Part shown: piece after piece, positions 38,422 through 47,000 of the stretch
Layout of the letters: every line of letters starts with the position of its first letter
Position numbering within the stretch: the first letter of the stretch is position 1
Assembly: GCF_014235875.1 (NCBI RefSeq)
Contig: NZ_JACJUK010000009.1
Coordinates: forward strand, 1 to 64,000
DNA from: Croceivirga lutea
Lineage (GTDB): Bacteria; Bacteroidota; Bacteroidia; Flavobacteriales; Flavobacteriaceae
Direction of reading: 5' to 3'
DNA: 64,000 bases
The notes under the pieces: generated by a model
Told to the model about the DNA's origin: nothing
The model's database searches: none
Seen by the model: the letters and a program-made list of their open reading frames with translations, nothing else
Translations under genes and position numbers: made by a program

Positions 38422-38478
38422 ATGAAATTAAGAATAGAAAATAACTGGTGGTGGAATAACTTACGTCGAACTTCGTGA
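38422..38478 (+). CDS. trpL: trp operon leader peptide (three consecutive Trp codons)
   Basis: An 18-codon open frame reads MKLRIENNWWWNNLRRTS and stops at TGA 38476-38478. Three consecutive TGG codons in so short a peptide, just before trpE and an intrinsic terminator, are the hallmark of a ribosome-stalling leader that senses charged tRNA-Trp. The peptide itself is not expected to have another function. It is 28 bp upstream of the terminator stem. Confidence 0.88.
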   Translation: MKLRIENNWWWNNLRRTS

Positions 38479-38506
38479 GCTAGTCCCTACTATATCTATA
38501 ATTTAA

Positions 38507-38539
38507 AAGGCTTGTCATCACGACAAGCCTTAATTTTTT
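38507..38539 (+). terminator. trp attenuator terminator
   Basis: AAGGCTTGTC, loop ATCAC, GACAAGCCTT form a 10-bp perfect stem followed by AATTTTTT. It lies between trpL and trpE, 14 bp before the trpE ATG. I could not find a strong competing antiterminator by eye; the region 38479-38506 would have to supply it. Confidence 0.85.
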
Positions 38540-38552
38540 GAAGCCATTTGAG

Positions 38553-39950
38553 ATGAAAATCAAATTAAACACCAAGTACAAACAAGTATTAGCAGACACT
38601 ATTACACCTGTAAGCGTGTATTTAAAGATTAGAGATAAATATCCTAATAGTATTCTTTTAGAGAGTAGTGATTATCATGCTAATGACAACAGTTTTTCAT
38701 ATATCTGCTGTAACCCAATTGCAGCTGTAAAAGTTGAACACAACCAATTAACCACACAGTTACCAGATGGAACTGTTAAAAGTAAAGACATTACTTCAGA
38801 AATAGATATTACACAAGAATTAGATGCTTTTGCTAAATCTTTTGAAGTAACAGATTTAGATTTCAAATTCGCTACCAATGGGTTATTTGGTTATATGGCT
38901 TACAACGCTGTTCAGTATTTTGAAGATGTTACTATAACCTCTAAACCCAATTCTGTTGCTATACCAGATATTTATTACGCGGTTTATCAAAATGTAATTG
39001 CAATAAATCATTTTAAAAATGAAGCCTACATCTTTTGTCATTCTCCGAACGAGCTAGACAATGTAGATGAGCTAATTCAATTATTAAACGTTAGAAATTT
39101 TGCTACATACAATTTTAGCCGGGCCGGAGAAGTAGATTCAAATCTTGAAGATGAAGAGTACAAAGCGCATGTAGAACTAGCAAAAAAACACTGTCAAAGA
39201 GGAGATGTTTTTCAGCTTGTATTGTCTAGAAGATTTTCACAAGAATTTAAAGGTGACGAATTTAATGTTTATCGCGCACTGCGCTCAATTAATCCATCTC
39301 CTTATTTGTTCTTTTTTGATTATGGTGATTTCAAAATTTTTGGGAGCTCACCAGAAGCGCAACTCATTGTTAAAGAAGGAAAAGCAGAAATTCATCCTAT
39401 TGCAGGTACGTACAAAAGAACAGGTAATGACGAAAAAGATGCAGCACTTGCAAAGCAATTAGCAGCAGATGACAAAGAAAATAGTGAGCATGTTATGTTG
39501 GTTGATTTAGCTCGAAATGATTTAAGCAGAAATGGTAATGCAGTTAATGTAGAAACCTATAGAGAAGTACAATACTTCTCTCATGTTATACACCTAGTTT
39601 CTAAAGTTACCGGAATTAAAAAACCAGAAATCTCAACGTTAAAAATTGTTGCAGACACCTTCCCCGCTGGAACCTTGAGCGGAGCTCCAAAGCATATGGC
39701 AATGCAGCTCATAGAAAAATACGAAAAAACAAGTAGAGGCTATTATGGTGGTGCCATTGGTTTTATGGATTTTCAAGGAAATTTTAATCATGCTATTATG
39801 ATTAGAACTTTCTTAAGCAAAAATCATCAGCTACATTTTCAAGCGGGAGCAGGTTTAGTAGCCGCAAGTAATGCCGACGACGAATTACAAGAAACATATA
39901 ACAAACTGGGTGCTTTAAACAAAGCATTAGAAATTGCTGAAACTATCTAA
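38553..39950 (+). CDS. trpE: Anthranilate synthase component I
   Basis: The 465-residue chorismate-binding enzyme makes anthranilate using ammonia or the glutaminase TrpG. The C-terminal catalytic block is complete: GDVFQLVLSRRFSQEF, FGSSPEAQLIVK, HPIAGTYKRTG, ENSEHVMLVDLARNDLSR and TFPAGTLSGAPKHMAMQLIE. I start at ATG 38553 (MKIKLNTKYKQ); a TTG at 38538 in frame lies in the attenuator T-run. First structural gene of the trp operon, followed by trpG one base after its stop. Confidence 0.96.
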   Translation: MKIKLNTKYKQVLADTITPVSVYLKIRDKYPNSILLESSDYHANDNSFSYICCNPIAAVKVEHNQLTTQLPDGTVKSKDITSEIDITQELDAFAKSFEVTDLDFKFATNGLFGYMAYNAVQYFEDVTITSKPNSVAIPDIYYAVYQNVIAINHFKNEAYIFCHSPNELDNVDELIQLLNVRNFATYNFSRAGEVDSNLEDEEYKAHVELAKKHCQRGDVFQLVLSRRFSQEFKGDEFNVYRALRSINPSPYLFFFDYGDFKIFGSSPEAQLIVKEGKAEIHPIAGTYKRTGNDEKDAALAKQLAADDKENSEHVMLVDLARNDLSRNGNAVNVETYREVQYFSHVIHLVSKVTGIKKPEISTLKIVADTFPAGTLSGAPKHMAMQLIEKYEKTSRGYYGGAIGFMDFQGNFNHAIMIRTFLSKNHQLHFQAGAGLVAASNADDELQETYNKLGALNKALEIAETI

Positions 39951-39951
39951 G

Positions 39952-40515
39952 ATGAAAAAAGTATTAATGATAGATAACTACGATAGTTTCACCTATAATT
40001 TGGTGCATTATCTAGAAGAATTAGGTGCTCAAGTTACCGTTAAACGTAACGACCAATTAACACTAGAAGATGTAGAACCGTTTGAATTTATAGTTTTATC
40101 TCCGGGACCAGGAATACCAGACGAAGCCGGTCTTTTAAAACCCATAATTGAAAAATACGGACCCACCAAAAAAATCTTTGGTGTATGTCTTGGTCAGCAA
40201 GCTATTGGTGAGGTGTATGGTGGACAACTTATTAATCTAGACCAAGTTTACCATGGGGTAGATTCTATTATTGAAATTACTGGTGAAGATTATATTTTTA
40301 AGAATTTACCAAAAAAAATACAAGTAGGTAGATACCATTCTTGGGTAGTAGATGCTGACCTACCCGAAAATTTAATAGCCACTTCATTTGATAAGAATGG
40401 CCAATTAATGAGTTTAAAACATAAATCTTTCGATGTAAGAGGTGTTCAATTTCATCCAGAATCTGTTTTAACACCAGAAGGAAAACAAATGTTGAAAAAT
40501 TGGTTAGATGGTTGA
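39952..40515 (+). CDS. trpG: Anthranilate synthase component II (glutamine amidotransferase)
   Basis: The 187-residue class I glutaminase starts MKKVLMIDNYDSFTYNLVHY. It has the nucleophile Cys in FGVCLGQQAIGE (about residue 78) and the His-Glu pair in VQFHPESVLT (about 165-172). It hands ammonia to TrpE; in many bacteria it also serves folate synthesis with PabB. The ATG at 39952 lies one base after the trpE stop. The in-frame TTG at 39934 inside trpE is rejected. Confidence 0.95.
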   Translation: MKKVLMIDNYDSFTYNLVHYLEELGAQVTVKRNDQLTLEDVEPFEFIVLSPGPGIPDEAGLLKPIIEKYGPTKKIFGVCLGQQAIGEVYGGQLINLDQVYHGVDSIIEITGEDYIFKNLPKKIQVGRYHSWVVDADLPENLIATSFDKNGQLMSLKHKSFDVRGVQFHPESVLTPEGKQMLKNWLDG

Positions 40516-40623
40516 CGCTTAAATATAAAATAAGAGCATTTGAACTTAATTAAAATACCATTTAAAAGTAAAGAATAAAGCTAAAAAGATTTTCGCCAAA
40601 ACGGAGATTTAAAAAAAATATTC

Positions 40624-41619
40624 ATGAAAGAAACACTTAACAAACTTATTAATCACGAAGTTCTTTCTAAAGAAGATGCAAAGCAGATACTAGTAAATAT
40701 TGCTAAAGGTGATTATAACACCAGTCAAATTGCTGCGTTTTTGACGGTGTATATGATGCGCAGCATTTCAATTGAAGAATTGGAAGGTTTTAGAGATGCA
40801 CTTCTAGAATTATGCCTTGCTATAGATTTAAGTGAATATAATCCTATTGATTTGTGCGGTACAGGTGGCGACGGTAAAGACACATTTAATATTTCAACAT
40901 TAGCGTCATTTGTTACTGCCGGGGCAGGTATTAAAGTTACCAAACATGGTAATTATGGGGTTTCTTCAAAATGTGGTAGTAGTAATGTTATGGAGTTTTT
41001 AGGCATTAAATTCAGTAACGAAGCAGACTTTCTTAAAAAATCAATAGAAGAAGCTGGTATTTGTGTTTTACATGCTCCATTATTTCATCCAGCAATGAAA
41101 AATGTGGCTCCCATACGCAGAGAGCTAGCAGTAAAAACCTTTTTTAATATGCTAGGTCCAATGGTTAATCCGGCCTTTCCTAAAAACCAAATGGTAGGTG
41201 TTTTTAATTTAGAACTGGCTAGAATGTATGGCTACCTTTATCAAAACACCGATAAAAATTTTACTGTACTCCATGCCTTAGATGGTTATGATGAAATAAG
41301 TTTAACTGGCGCTACCAAAACTATTAGCCGCGGAACAGAAGCCATGTTAGTACCTGCTGATTTTGGAGTTGATAGTGTTTTACAAAATGAAATAGTTGGT
41401 GGTGATGATGTAGCAGATTCTGCCCAAATTTTCCTTTCAATTTTAAATGGAAAAGGTACCAATGCTCAAAATAATGTGGTATGTGCCAATGCAGGAGTTG
41501 CTATTGCTACTGTTGAAAATAGTTCGCCAAAAGAAGGTTTTGAAAAAGCCAAAGCGTCTTTATTAAGTGGTAAAGGATTACAAGCATTAAAAAAACTCCA
41601 AGAGTTAAGTAAAAATTAA
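40624..41619 (+). CDS. trpD: Anthranilate phosphoribosyltransferase
   Basis: The 331-residue enzyme couples anthranilate to PRPP. The PRPP site DLCGTGGDGKDTFNIST (about residues 78-94) and KHGNYGVSSKCGSSNVME (about 106-123) are intact. It is a stand-alone TrpD, not fused to TrpG. A 108-bp gap without a clear terminator separates it from trpG, unusually wide for this operon. Confidence 0.97.
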   Translation: MKETLNKLINHEVLSKEDAKQILVNIAKGDYNTSQIAAFLTVYMMRSISIEELEGFRDALLELCLAIDLSEYNPIDLCGTGGDGKDTFNISTLASFVTAGAGIKVTKHGNYGVSSKCGSSNVMEFLGIKFSNEADFLKKSIEEAGICVLHAPLFHPAMKNVAPIRRELAVKTFFNMLGPMVNPAFPKNQMVGVFNLELARMYGYLYQNTDKNFTVLHALDGYDEISLTGATKTISRGTEAMLVPADFGVDSVLQNEIVGGDDVADSAQIFLSILNGKGTNAQNNVVCANAGVAIATVENSSPKEGFEKAKASLLSGKGLQALKKLQELSKN

Positions 41620-41700
41620 TGCCATGTCGAACGCTTTTGAAACTTCTTTTAATTGGATTACAAAATAGCTTCGCTCATTTAGAAATGATTTAGTTTACAA

Positions 41701-42486
41701 ATGAATATTTTAGAAAAAATAGTAGCTGACAAATACAAGGAAGTAGAATTAAAGAAAACTTTAATTCCTGCAAAACAATTAGAACAATCTGTTCTTTTTG
41801 ATAGGGTTAGCCCTTCTTTAGCCCTAGCTTTAAAAGAAAGTAGCACAGGCATAATTGCAGAACACAAAAGACGTTCTCCCAGCAAACAAACAATCAACCA
41901 AAATACCAACGTGGGTATGGTAGCAAGGGCCTATGAAACAGCCGGTGTAAGTGGCATGAGCGTGTTAACAGACATAAAATATTTTGGTGGTTCTTTAGAA
42001 GATTTGTTATTAGCGCGAGCATCAGTAACCATGCCATTATTGCGTAAGGAATTTATTATCGATGAATACCAAGTTCTAGAAGCCAAAGCTCATGGTGCAG
42101 ATGTTATACTTTTAATAGCAGCTGTACTTTCAAGAGCGCAAATAAAAACACTTTCAGAACGCGCTAAAAGTTTGGGTATGGATGTACTTTTAGAAGTTCA
42201 TAATTCAGAAGAATTGCAAAAATCTATAATGCCAAGTTTAGATATGCTTGGGGTTAACAATAGAAATCTTAAAACCTTTGAAGTAAGCCTTGATACCAGT
42301 AAAGTATTATCAGAGGAAATACCTGATGAATTTGTAAAAGTGTCTGAAAGTGGAATAAGTACAATTGACGCTATTAAAACTTTAAAACCATATGGTTATC
42401 AAGGTTTTTTAATTGGCGAAAATTTTATGAAATCAACTAACCCGGGAAAAAGTGCTCAAGAATTTATAAAGGAATTAATGAGATGA
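41701..42486 (+). CDS. trpC: Indole-3-glycerol phosphate synthase
   Basis: The 261-residue TIM-barrel enzyme has IIAEHKRRSPSK (catalytic Lys), SVLTDIKYFGGSLEDL, LLRKEFIIDEYQVLEAKAHG and GVNNRNLKTFEV. It decarboxylates and closes the indole ring of CdRP. It is a single-domain TrpC, and its last four bases overlap the trpF start (ATGA). Confidence 0.97.
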   Translation: MNILEKIVADKYKEVELKKTLIPAKQLEQSVLFDRVSPSLALALKESSTGIIAEHKRRSPSKQTINQNTNVGMVARAYETAGVSGMSVLTDIKYFGGSLEDLLLARASVTMPLLRKEFIIDEYQVLEAKAHGADVILLIAAVLSRAQIKTLSERAKSLGMDVLLEVHNSEELQKSIMPSLDMLGVNNRNLKTFEVSLDTSKVLSEEIPDEFVKVSESGISTIDAIKTLKPYGYQGFLIGENFMKSTNPGKSAQEFIKELMR

Positions 42487-43124
42487 AACTCAAAATCTGT
42501 GGACAAAACAAAAATATTGAAGAAGTAGCGGCTTTGCGGCCAGACTATCTTGGGTTTATTTTTTGGGAGCCCTCTTCTAGATATTTTGACAATCAAATGC
42601 CTAAAATTGACCCTTTAATTAAAAAGGTCGGTGTTTTTGTTACTGCCACAGTTGAAGAAATTTTAACAACTGTTTCTGCCTATAATTTAGACGCCATTCA
42701 ACTTCATGGCAAAGAAAGTCCAGAGTATTGTAAAAGCCTAAGTATAGCCCAGCGTAAACACAATCAACAAATTGAAATTATTAAGGTTTTTTCAATCAAG
42801 AACACCTTTGATTTTTCTATTTTAAAATCATATGAACCTTATGTAGATTACTTTTTATTTGATACTAAAGGTGATTTACCCGGAGGCAACGGATACACAT
42901 TTGATTGGACAGTTTTGCAAAAGTATCCATCTACAACACCCTTTTTTTTAAGTGGTGGAATTGGAATAGAAAACGTTGATGAGATTTTAGCATTTATGAA
43001 AACGCCTGAGTCGAATTATTGCTATGCGGTAGACATCAACAGTAAGTTTGAAGATGAACCTGGATTAAAAAATTTTGAAAAAATAAAAGAGTTTAAGCAA
43101 AAGCTTGGGTCTTTGAACATATAA
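42483..43124 (+). CDS. trpF: Phosphoribosylanthranilate isomerase
   Basis: The 213-residue TIM barrel begins [18 protein letters not shown] with the catalytic Cys of the KICG motif, and has the phosphate-binding [16 protein letters not shown]. The catalytic Asp is in [15 protein letters not shown]. The 4-bp overlap with trpC implies coupled translation. It is 17 bp before trpB. Confidence 0.96.
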   Translation: MKLKICGQNKNIEEVAALRPDYLGFIFWEPSSRYFDNQMPKIDPLIKKVGVFVTATVEEILTTVSAYNLDAIQLHGKESPEYCKSLSIAQRKHNQQIEIIKVFSIKNTFDFSILKSYEPYVDYFLFDTKGDLPGGNGYTFDWTVLQKYPSTTPFFLSGGIGIENVDEILAFMKTPESNYCYAVDINSKFEDEPGLKNFEKIKEFKQKLGSLNI

Positions 43125-43141
43125 CGTATTACATAGCACAA

Positions 43142-44326
43142 ATGAAAAGTTATCACGCTAACGAAAAAGGATATTACGGAGAATTTGGAGGTGCATTTAT
43201 TCCAGAAATGCTATATCCAAATTGTGAAGAGTTAAGACAAAATTATCTAAAGATAATGGCAGAACCCTCTTTTAAAGAAGAATTTGACCAATTATTAAAA
43301 GATTATGTAGGTAGGCCTACTCCACTCTACTTTGCAGAAAGATTATCAAATAAGTATGGTACCAAAATTTACTTAAAAAGAGAAGATTTGTGCCACACTG
43401 GAGCTCATAAAGTTAACAATACTATTGGCCAAATACTTATGGCAAAACGGTTGGGTAAAAACAGAATTATTGCCGAAACCGGTGCTGGTCAACATGGGGT
43501 AGCAACGGCAACTGTTTGTGCACTTATGGGTATAGAGTGTGTAGTTTATATGGGTGAGATTGATATTGCCCGTCAAGCTCCGAATGTTGCACGAATGAAA
43601 ATGCTAGGCGCTGAGGTAAGACCTGCACTTTCTGGAAGTAGAACCTTAAAAGATGCTACAAACGAAGCTATTAGAGACTGGATTAACAATCCGGTTGATA
43701 CCCATTATATAATTGGCTCGGTGGTTGGCCCACACCCTTATCCAGATATGGTGGCCAGATTTCAATCTGTAATTTCTGAAGAAATAAAATGGCAACTAAA
43801 AGAAAAAGAAGGCAGAGAAAATCCTGATTATGTTGTAGCATGTGTAGGGGGTGGTAGCAATGCTGCAGGTGCGTATTATCATTATTTAGATGAACCAGAA
43901 GTTGGCATAATAGCGGTTGAAGCTGCAGGTAAGGGCATAGATACTGGTGAAAGTGCCGCTACCTCGGCATTAGGTAAAGTTGGTATTATACACGGTAGCA
44001 AAACTTTACTTATGCAAACCCCAGATGGTCAAATAACGGAACCGTATTCTATATCTGCAGGTCTAGATTATCCCGGGGTTGGCCCAATGCATGCTCACCT
44101 ATTTACTTCTAAAAGAGGAGAGTTTATTTCAATAACTGATGATGATGCCATGCAGGCCGGACTAGAACTATGTAAATTAGAGGGTATTATTCCCGCAATT
44201 GAAACCAGTCATGCCCTAGCAATTTTTGACCAAAAACAATTTAAGAAAGACGATGTTGTGGTAATTAATCTCTCTGGAAGAGGAGACAAAGACTTACAAA
44301 ACTTCATTGACTATTTTAAACTTTAA
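43142..44326 (+). CDS. trpB: Tryptophan synthase beta chain
   Basis: The 394-residue PLP enzyme joins indole and serine. The PLP lysine is in the [15 protein letters not shown] motif (about residues 79-93), the Gly-rich phosphate loop is [14 protein letters not shown], and the beta-subunit [14 protein letters not shown] is present. It is the TrpB1 type that pairs with TrpA. Its stop codon is inside a 13-bp inverted repeat that precedes trpA. Confidence 0.97.
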   Translation: MKSYHANEKGYYGEFGGAFIPEMLYPNCEELRQNYLKIMAEPSFKEEFDQLLKDYVGRPTPLYFAERLSNKYGTKIYLKREDLCHTGAHKVNNTIGQILMAKRLGKNRIIAETGAGQHGVATATVCALMGIECVVYMGEIDIARQAPNVARMKMLGAEVRPALSGSRTLKDATNEAIRDWINNPVDTHYIIGSVVGPHPYPDMVARFQSVISEEIKWQLKEKEGRENPDYVVACVGGGSNAAGAYYHYLDEPEVGIIAVEAAGKGIDTGESAATSALGKVGIIHGSKTLLMQTPDGQITEPYSISAGLDYPGVGPMHAHLFTSKRGEFISITDDDAMQAGLELCKLEGIIPAIETSHALAIFDQKQFKKDDVVVINLSGRGDKDLQNFIDYFKL

Positions 44327-44377
44327 GAATTAAACACAAAACAATGTTCGTTTAGAACTTCAGATTTAATTCTTAAA
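44322..44377 (+). repeat. 13-bp perfect inverted repeat at the trpB-trpA junction
   Basis: TTTAAGAATTAAA at 44322-44334 and TTTAATTCTTAAA at 44365-44377 are perfect complements separated by 30 bases that hold a small GTTC...GAAC stem. The left arm contains the trpB stop. The stem ends 17 bp before the trpA ATG. It is AT-rich and lacks a proper U-run. Confidence 0.6.
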
Positions 44378-44394
44378 ACATTGACATTATAAAA

Positions 44395-45159
44395 ATGAAT
44401 CGAATACAATCCAAACTTCAAGAAAACAAAAAGCTGCTAAGTATATATTTTACAGCAGGTTATCCTAAAATAGAAGATACCCTACCCGTACTTCAACATT
44501 TACAAAAAAGCGGAGTAGATATGGTTGAAATTGGCCTACCCTTTAGTGACCCTCTAGCGGATGGCCCTACCATACAAGAGAGTTCAACCGCCGCCTTAAG
44601 AAATGGTATGACAACCGAAAAGTTATTTGAGCAACTAAAAAACGTTAGAGATACCATAACCCTACCGTTAATTATAATGGGGTATTTTAATCCCGTTTTA
44701 CAATATGGTGTAGAAGCATTTTGTAAAAAATGTAATGAAATAGGCATTGATGGTCTTATTTTACCAGACTTACCCTTAGATGTTTATGTGGAGGAATATG
44801 AAGCTACGTTTAAGAAATACGGTTTATTAAATATGTTCTTGATTACACCGCAGACCAGCGATGAGCGAATCAGACAAATAGATAATTCTTCAGAAGGCTT
44901 TATCTATATGGTAAGTTCTGCCAGTACCACGGGAGCAAAAAGTGGTTTCGGGCAAGAACAAGAATCGTACTTCAACCGCATTGCAGAAATGAAGTTAAAA
45001 TCACCACAAATTGTTGGTTTTGGCATTAGTAATAAAGAAACTTTTAATGCTGCTACTAAAAGCACAAAAGGCGCTATTATAGGTTCTGCGTTTATAAAAC
45101 AGTTGACTGCTAATGGAACAGAAAAAATTGCGGATTTTGTAAATTCAATAAAAAACTAA
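44395..45159 (+). CDS. trpA: Tryptophan synthase alpha chain
   Basis: The 254-residue TIM barrel cleaves indole-3-glycerol phosphate and passes indole to TrpB. The catalytic Glu and Asp are in VEIGLPFSDPLADGP (about residues 44-58) and GLILPDLPLD; the phosphate-binding region GAIIGSAFIKQL is near the end. It ends the operon, 68 bp after trpB. No intrinsic terminator follows, only 20 bp to the convergent kinase gene. Confidence 0.97.
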   Translation: MNRIQSKLQENKKLLSIYFTAGYPKIEDTLPVLQHLQKSGVDMVEIGLPFSDPLADGPTIQESSTAALRNGMTTEKLFEQLKNVRDTITLPLIIMGYFNPVLQYGVEAFCKKCNEIGIDGLILPDLPLDVYVEEYEATFKKYGLLNMFLITPQTSDERIRQIDNSSEGFIYMVSSASTTGAKSGFGQEQESYFNRIAEMKLKSPQIVGFGISNKETFNAATKSTKGAIIGSAFIKQLTANGTEKIADFVNSIKN

Positions 45160-45179
45160 GAATTAAAAAAGAATAATTT

Positions 45180-46517
45180 TTAAGCCGACATTTTAGACAA
45201 AATCATTTCTCTAACCGTAGAATTTTGTAATTTTTCTAAGGCATCTGTATCTAAATAAATGGTAGCTATTACCTCATTGTCTTGGGCAAAAATTTGCAAT
45301 TTACCCTTGTTCTTTTCTAATATTTTATTGACGATAGAAAGCCCCTTTCCAGAACCTTTTTCGTTTGCAGTTCCGTTAGAACTTTCCACTGTTTTTCCTT
45401 CGTTTATTAATTTAAACTTAGAAGTATCTATTTGATTAGCTTTATTGATAACTCTAAATTGTATACTAGAATCGTCTTTTATGGTATCAACTAAAATCTT
45501 GGTATCACTCGGTGAAAACTTTATAGCATTGGTAAGTAAATTCCGAAGCGCAGTTTCTATAACCTGTTTTGAGTAATAGATTTTTAAATCTTGAGATATT
45601 ACGTTCTGAATGTTTAGTTGTTTGTCTTGAAGCTTAGAATGAAACTGGCTTTTTAAATCTTCAACAACATCAAAAATGTTTAAATGCATGTAACTTTTTA
45701 CAGAATCATCGCTCTGCATAGACCAATCTAATAATCCCTCTAACATACCAGTAGTTTTACCAACAGTTGTTTTTAGCATTTGAATACAACTCATTCTATC
45801 TAAATCATTTTTTTCATCTAATATTAAATCAACCATTGCAGAGATTTGATGCATAGGAGTTCGCAAATCATGAGCTATAATTTGCATTATCTCTTTTCTA
45901 AATTTAGTAAGCTCTTGCAGTTCGTTATTTTGCTCTTTAATCTGTTCATTTTGGAGTTGTAAATTATTTTGAAGTACAATCACCTTACTAAAAACAAAGT
46001 AAGAGATTGCTCCAACTGAAGAAATAATTATAAAAGCTAAAATAAATTTACCCAGTTCAATATTTGGGATTAACAACGTACATGCTATAATAAAAAGAGT
46101 ATTATATCCAATAACAACAAATTGATGCCATGGCCTCTCAAAAACAGCTAATAATAGACCCATTACAAAGAATATCATTTCTACCCGTGAAAAATAGCCT
46201 TCAAAATTTAAATTAGGATCTTGAGCTCTAAAGGGTAAATAAATTGTGGAACTTAAAATATTACTGTAAATGATAATTAAAAATAACGTGCTTGCACCAA
46301 TTACTTTTGCTCTCCATAAAATTGCACTAACCAAGGTTATGGCAAATACTACTAGATGTTTTACCGCATATTTACTTAAGCCATCTATAGTAAATTCAGT
46401 ATAAAAATTGGTGACTAAACCAGCTAGAACCAATACAATCAACACCAAAAAAATTTTGCTGTAATGATGTAAAGAGACTAATGATTTCTTTAATGGTTTT
46501 TGTTTAATTGCAGACAT
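45180..46517 (-). CDS. Membrane sensor histidine kinase, orphan
   Basis: The 445-residue protein has six predicted membrane helices (about residues 18-180), a coiled coil (NNLQLQNEQIKEQNNELQEL), a HisKA domain with phospho-His in IAHDLRTPMHQ (about residue 215) and a HATPase domain with NLLTNAIKFSP and GSGKGLSIVN. There is no extracellular sensor domain, so it may sense within the membrane. No response regulator is adjacent. It converges on trpA with a 20-bp gap. Signal and partner are unknown. Confidence 0.9.
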   Translation of the reverse strand: MSAIKQKPLKKSLVSLHHYSKIFLVLIVLVLAGLVTNFYTEFTIDGLSKYAVKHLVVFAITLVSAILWRAKVIGASTLFLIIIYSNILSSTIYLPFRAQDPNLNFEGYFSRVEMIFFVMGLLLAVFERPWHQFVVIGYNTLFIIACTLLIPNIELGKFILAFIIISSVGAISYFVFSKVIVLQNNLQLQNEQIKEQNNELQELTKFRKEIMQIIAHDLRTPMHQISAMVDLILDEKNDLDRMSCIQMLKTTVGKTTGMLEGLLDWSMQSDDSVKSYMHLNIFDVVEDLKSQFHSKLQDKQLNIQNVISQDLKIYYSKQVIETALRNLLTNAIKFSPSDTKILVDTIKDDSSIQFRVINKANQIDTSKFKLINEGKTVESSNGTANEKGSGKGLSIVNKILEKNKGKLQIFAQDNEVIATIYLDTDALEKLQNSTVREMILSKMSA

Positions 46518-46725
46518 AGGGGTTTTTGTGAAATCAAATCAAAAACGTAATTGTAGGTTATTTCTTATATAAAATAGAGCTATTTCGACAAAATGCATTA
46601 TGATAAGAATCCATTCGTTTTAGCTAAATAGTTTAGAATTAGACTAATTACTTTTCATTCTTGGGTCTTTTTAGATCGTTTCAAATAGTATATATTGCGC
46701 TAACTATAACACTAAACACTAATTT

Positions 46726-46941
46726 TTGAGCATTCTTAGTGATTGGAAAATCATTATAATAATGTGCCTGACCCTTGGTCTTGCACCTTTTTATCCAGAA
46801 CCACATTTATGGGGTAAAATACGTTGGATTGCCGGTGGTGCAGATGGCATGCGGTTTATAGATTGGTTCGATGTAGTTTTACACGGATTTCCTTACCTCT
46901 TACTCGTTAGAAAAATTGTACTTGCACTTGCAAAAAAGTAG
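46726..46941 (+). CDS. Small conserved membrane protein, TTG start
   Basis: The 71-residue product has one membrane segment at residues 8-22, then LGLAPFYPEPHLWGKIRWI and a second hydrophobic segment near the C-terminus (VLHGFPYLLLVRKIVL). Small Flavobacteriaceae proteins with this PEPH...KIRW pattern are sometimes called RND transporter, which their size rules out. A stop directly upstream (46720-46722) leaves TTG 46726 as the only start that keeps the conserved part. Function unknown. Confidence 0.7.
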   Translation: MSILSDWKIIIIMCLTLGLAPFYPEPHLWGKIRWIAGGADGMRFIDWFDVVLHGFPYLLLVRKIVLALAKK

Positions 46942-47000
46942 CAAGTAAATTGTACAAACCTTAAAGATGACGTACTTTTTCATTTTAAATTTAATTAAAA

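Noticed and set aside
38479-38506. A clear antiterminator partner for the trp terminator
   Set aside because: Only short, weak complementarity to the 5' arm was found by eye, so I do not claim an antiterminator.
38538-38552. TTG start for trpE and similar upstream TTG starts for prfC (10262), trpG (39934) and the PASTA gene (56986)
   Set aside because: Each TTG lies in a terminator U-run, a -7 box or the preceding gene, and a good ATG follows where homologues start.
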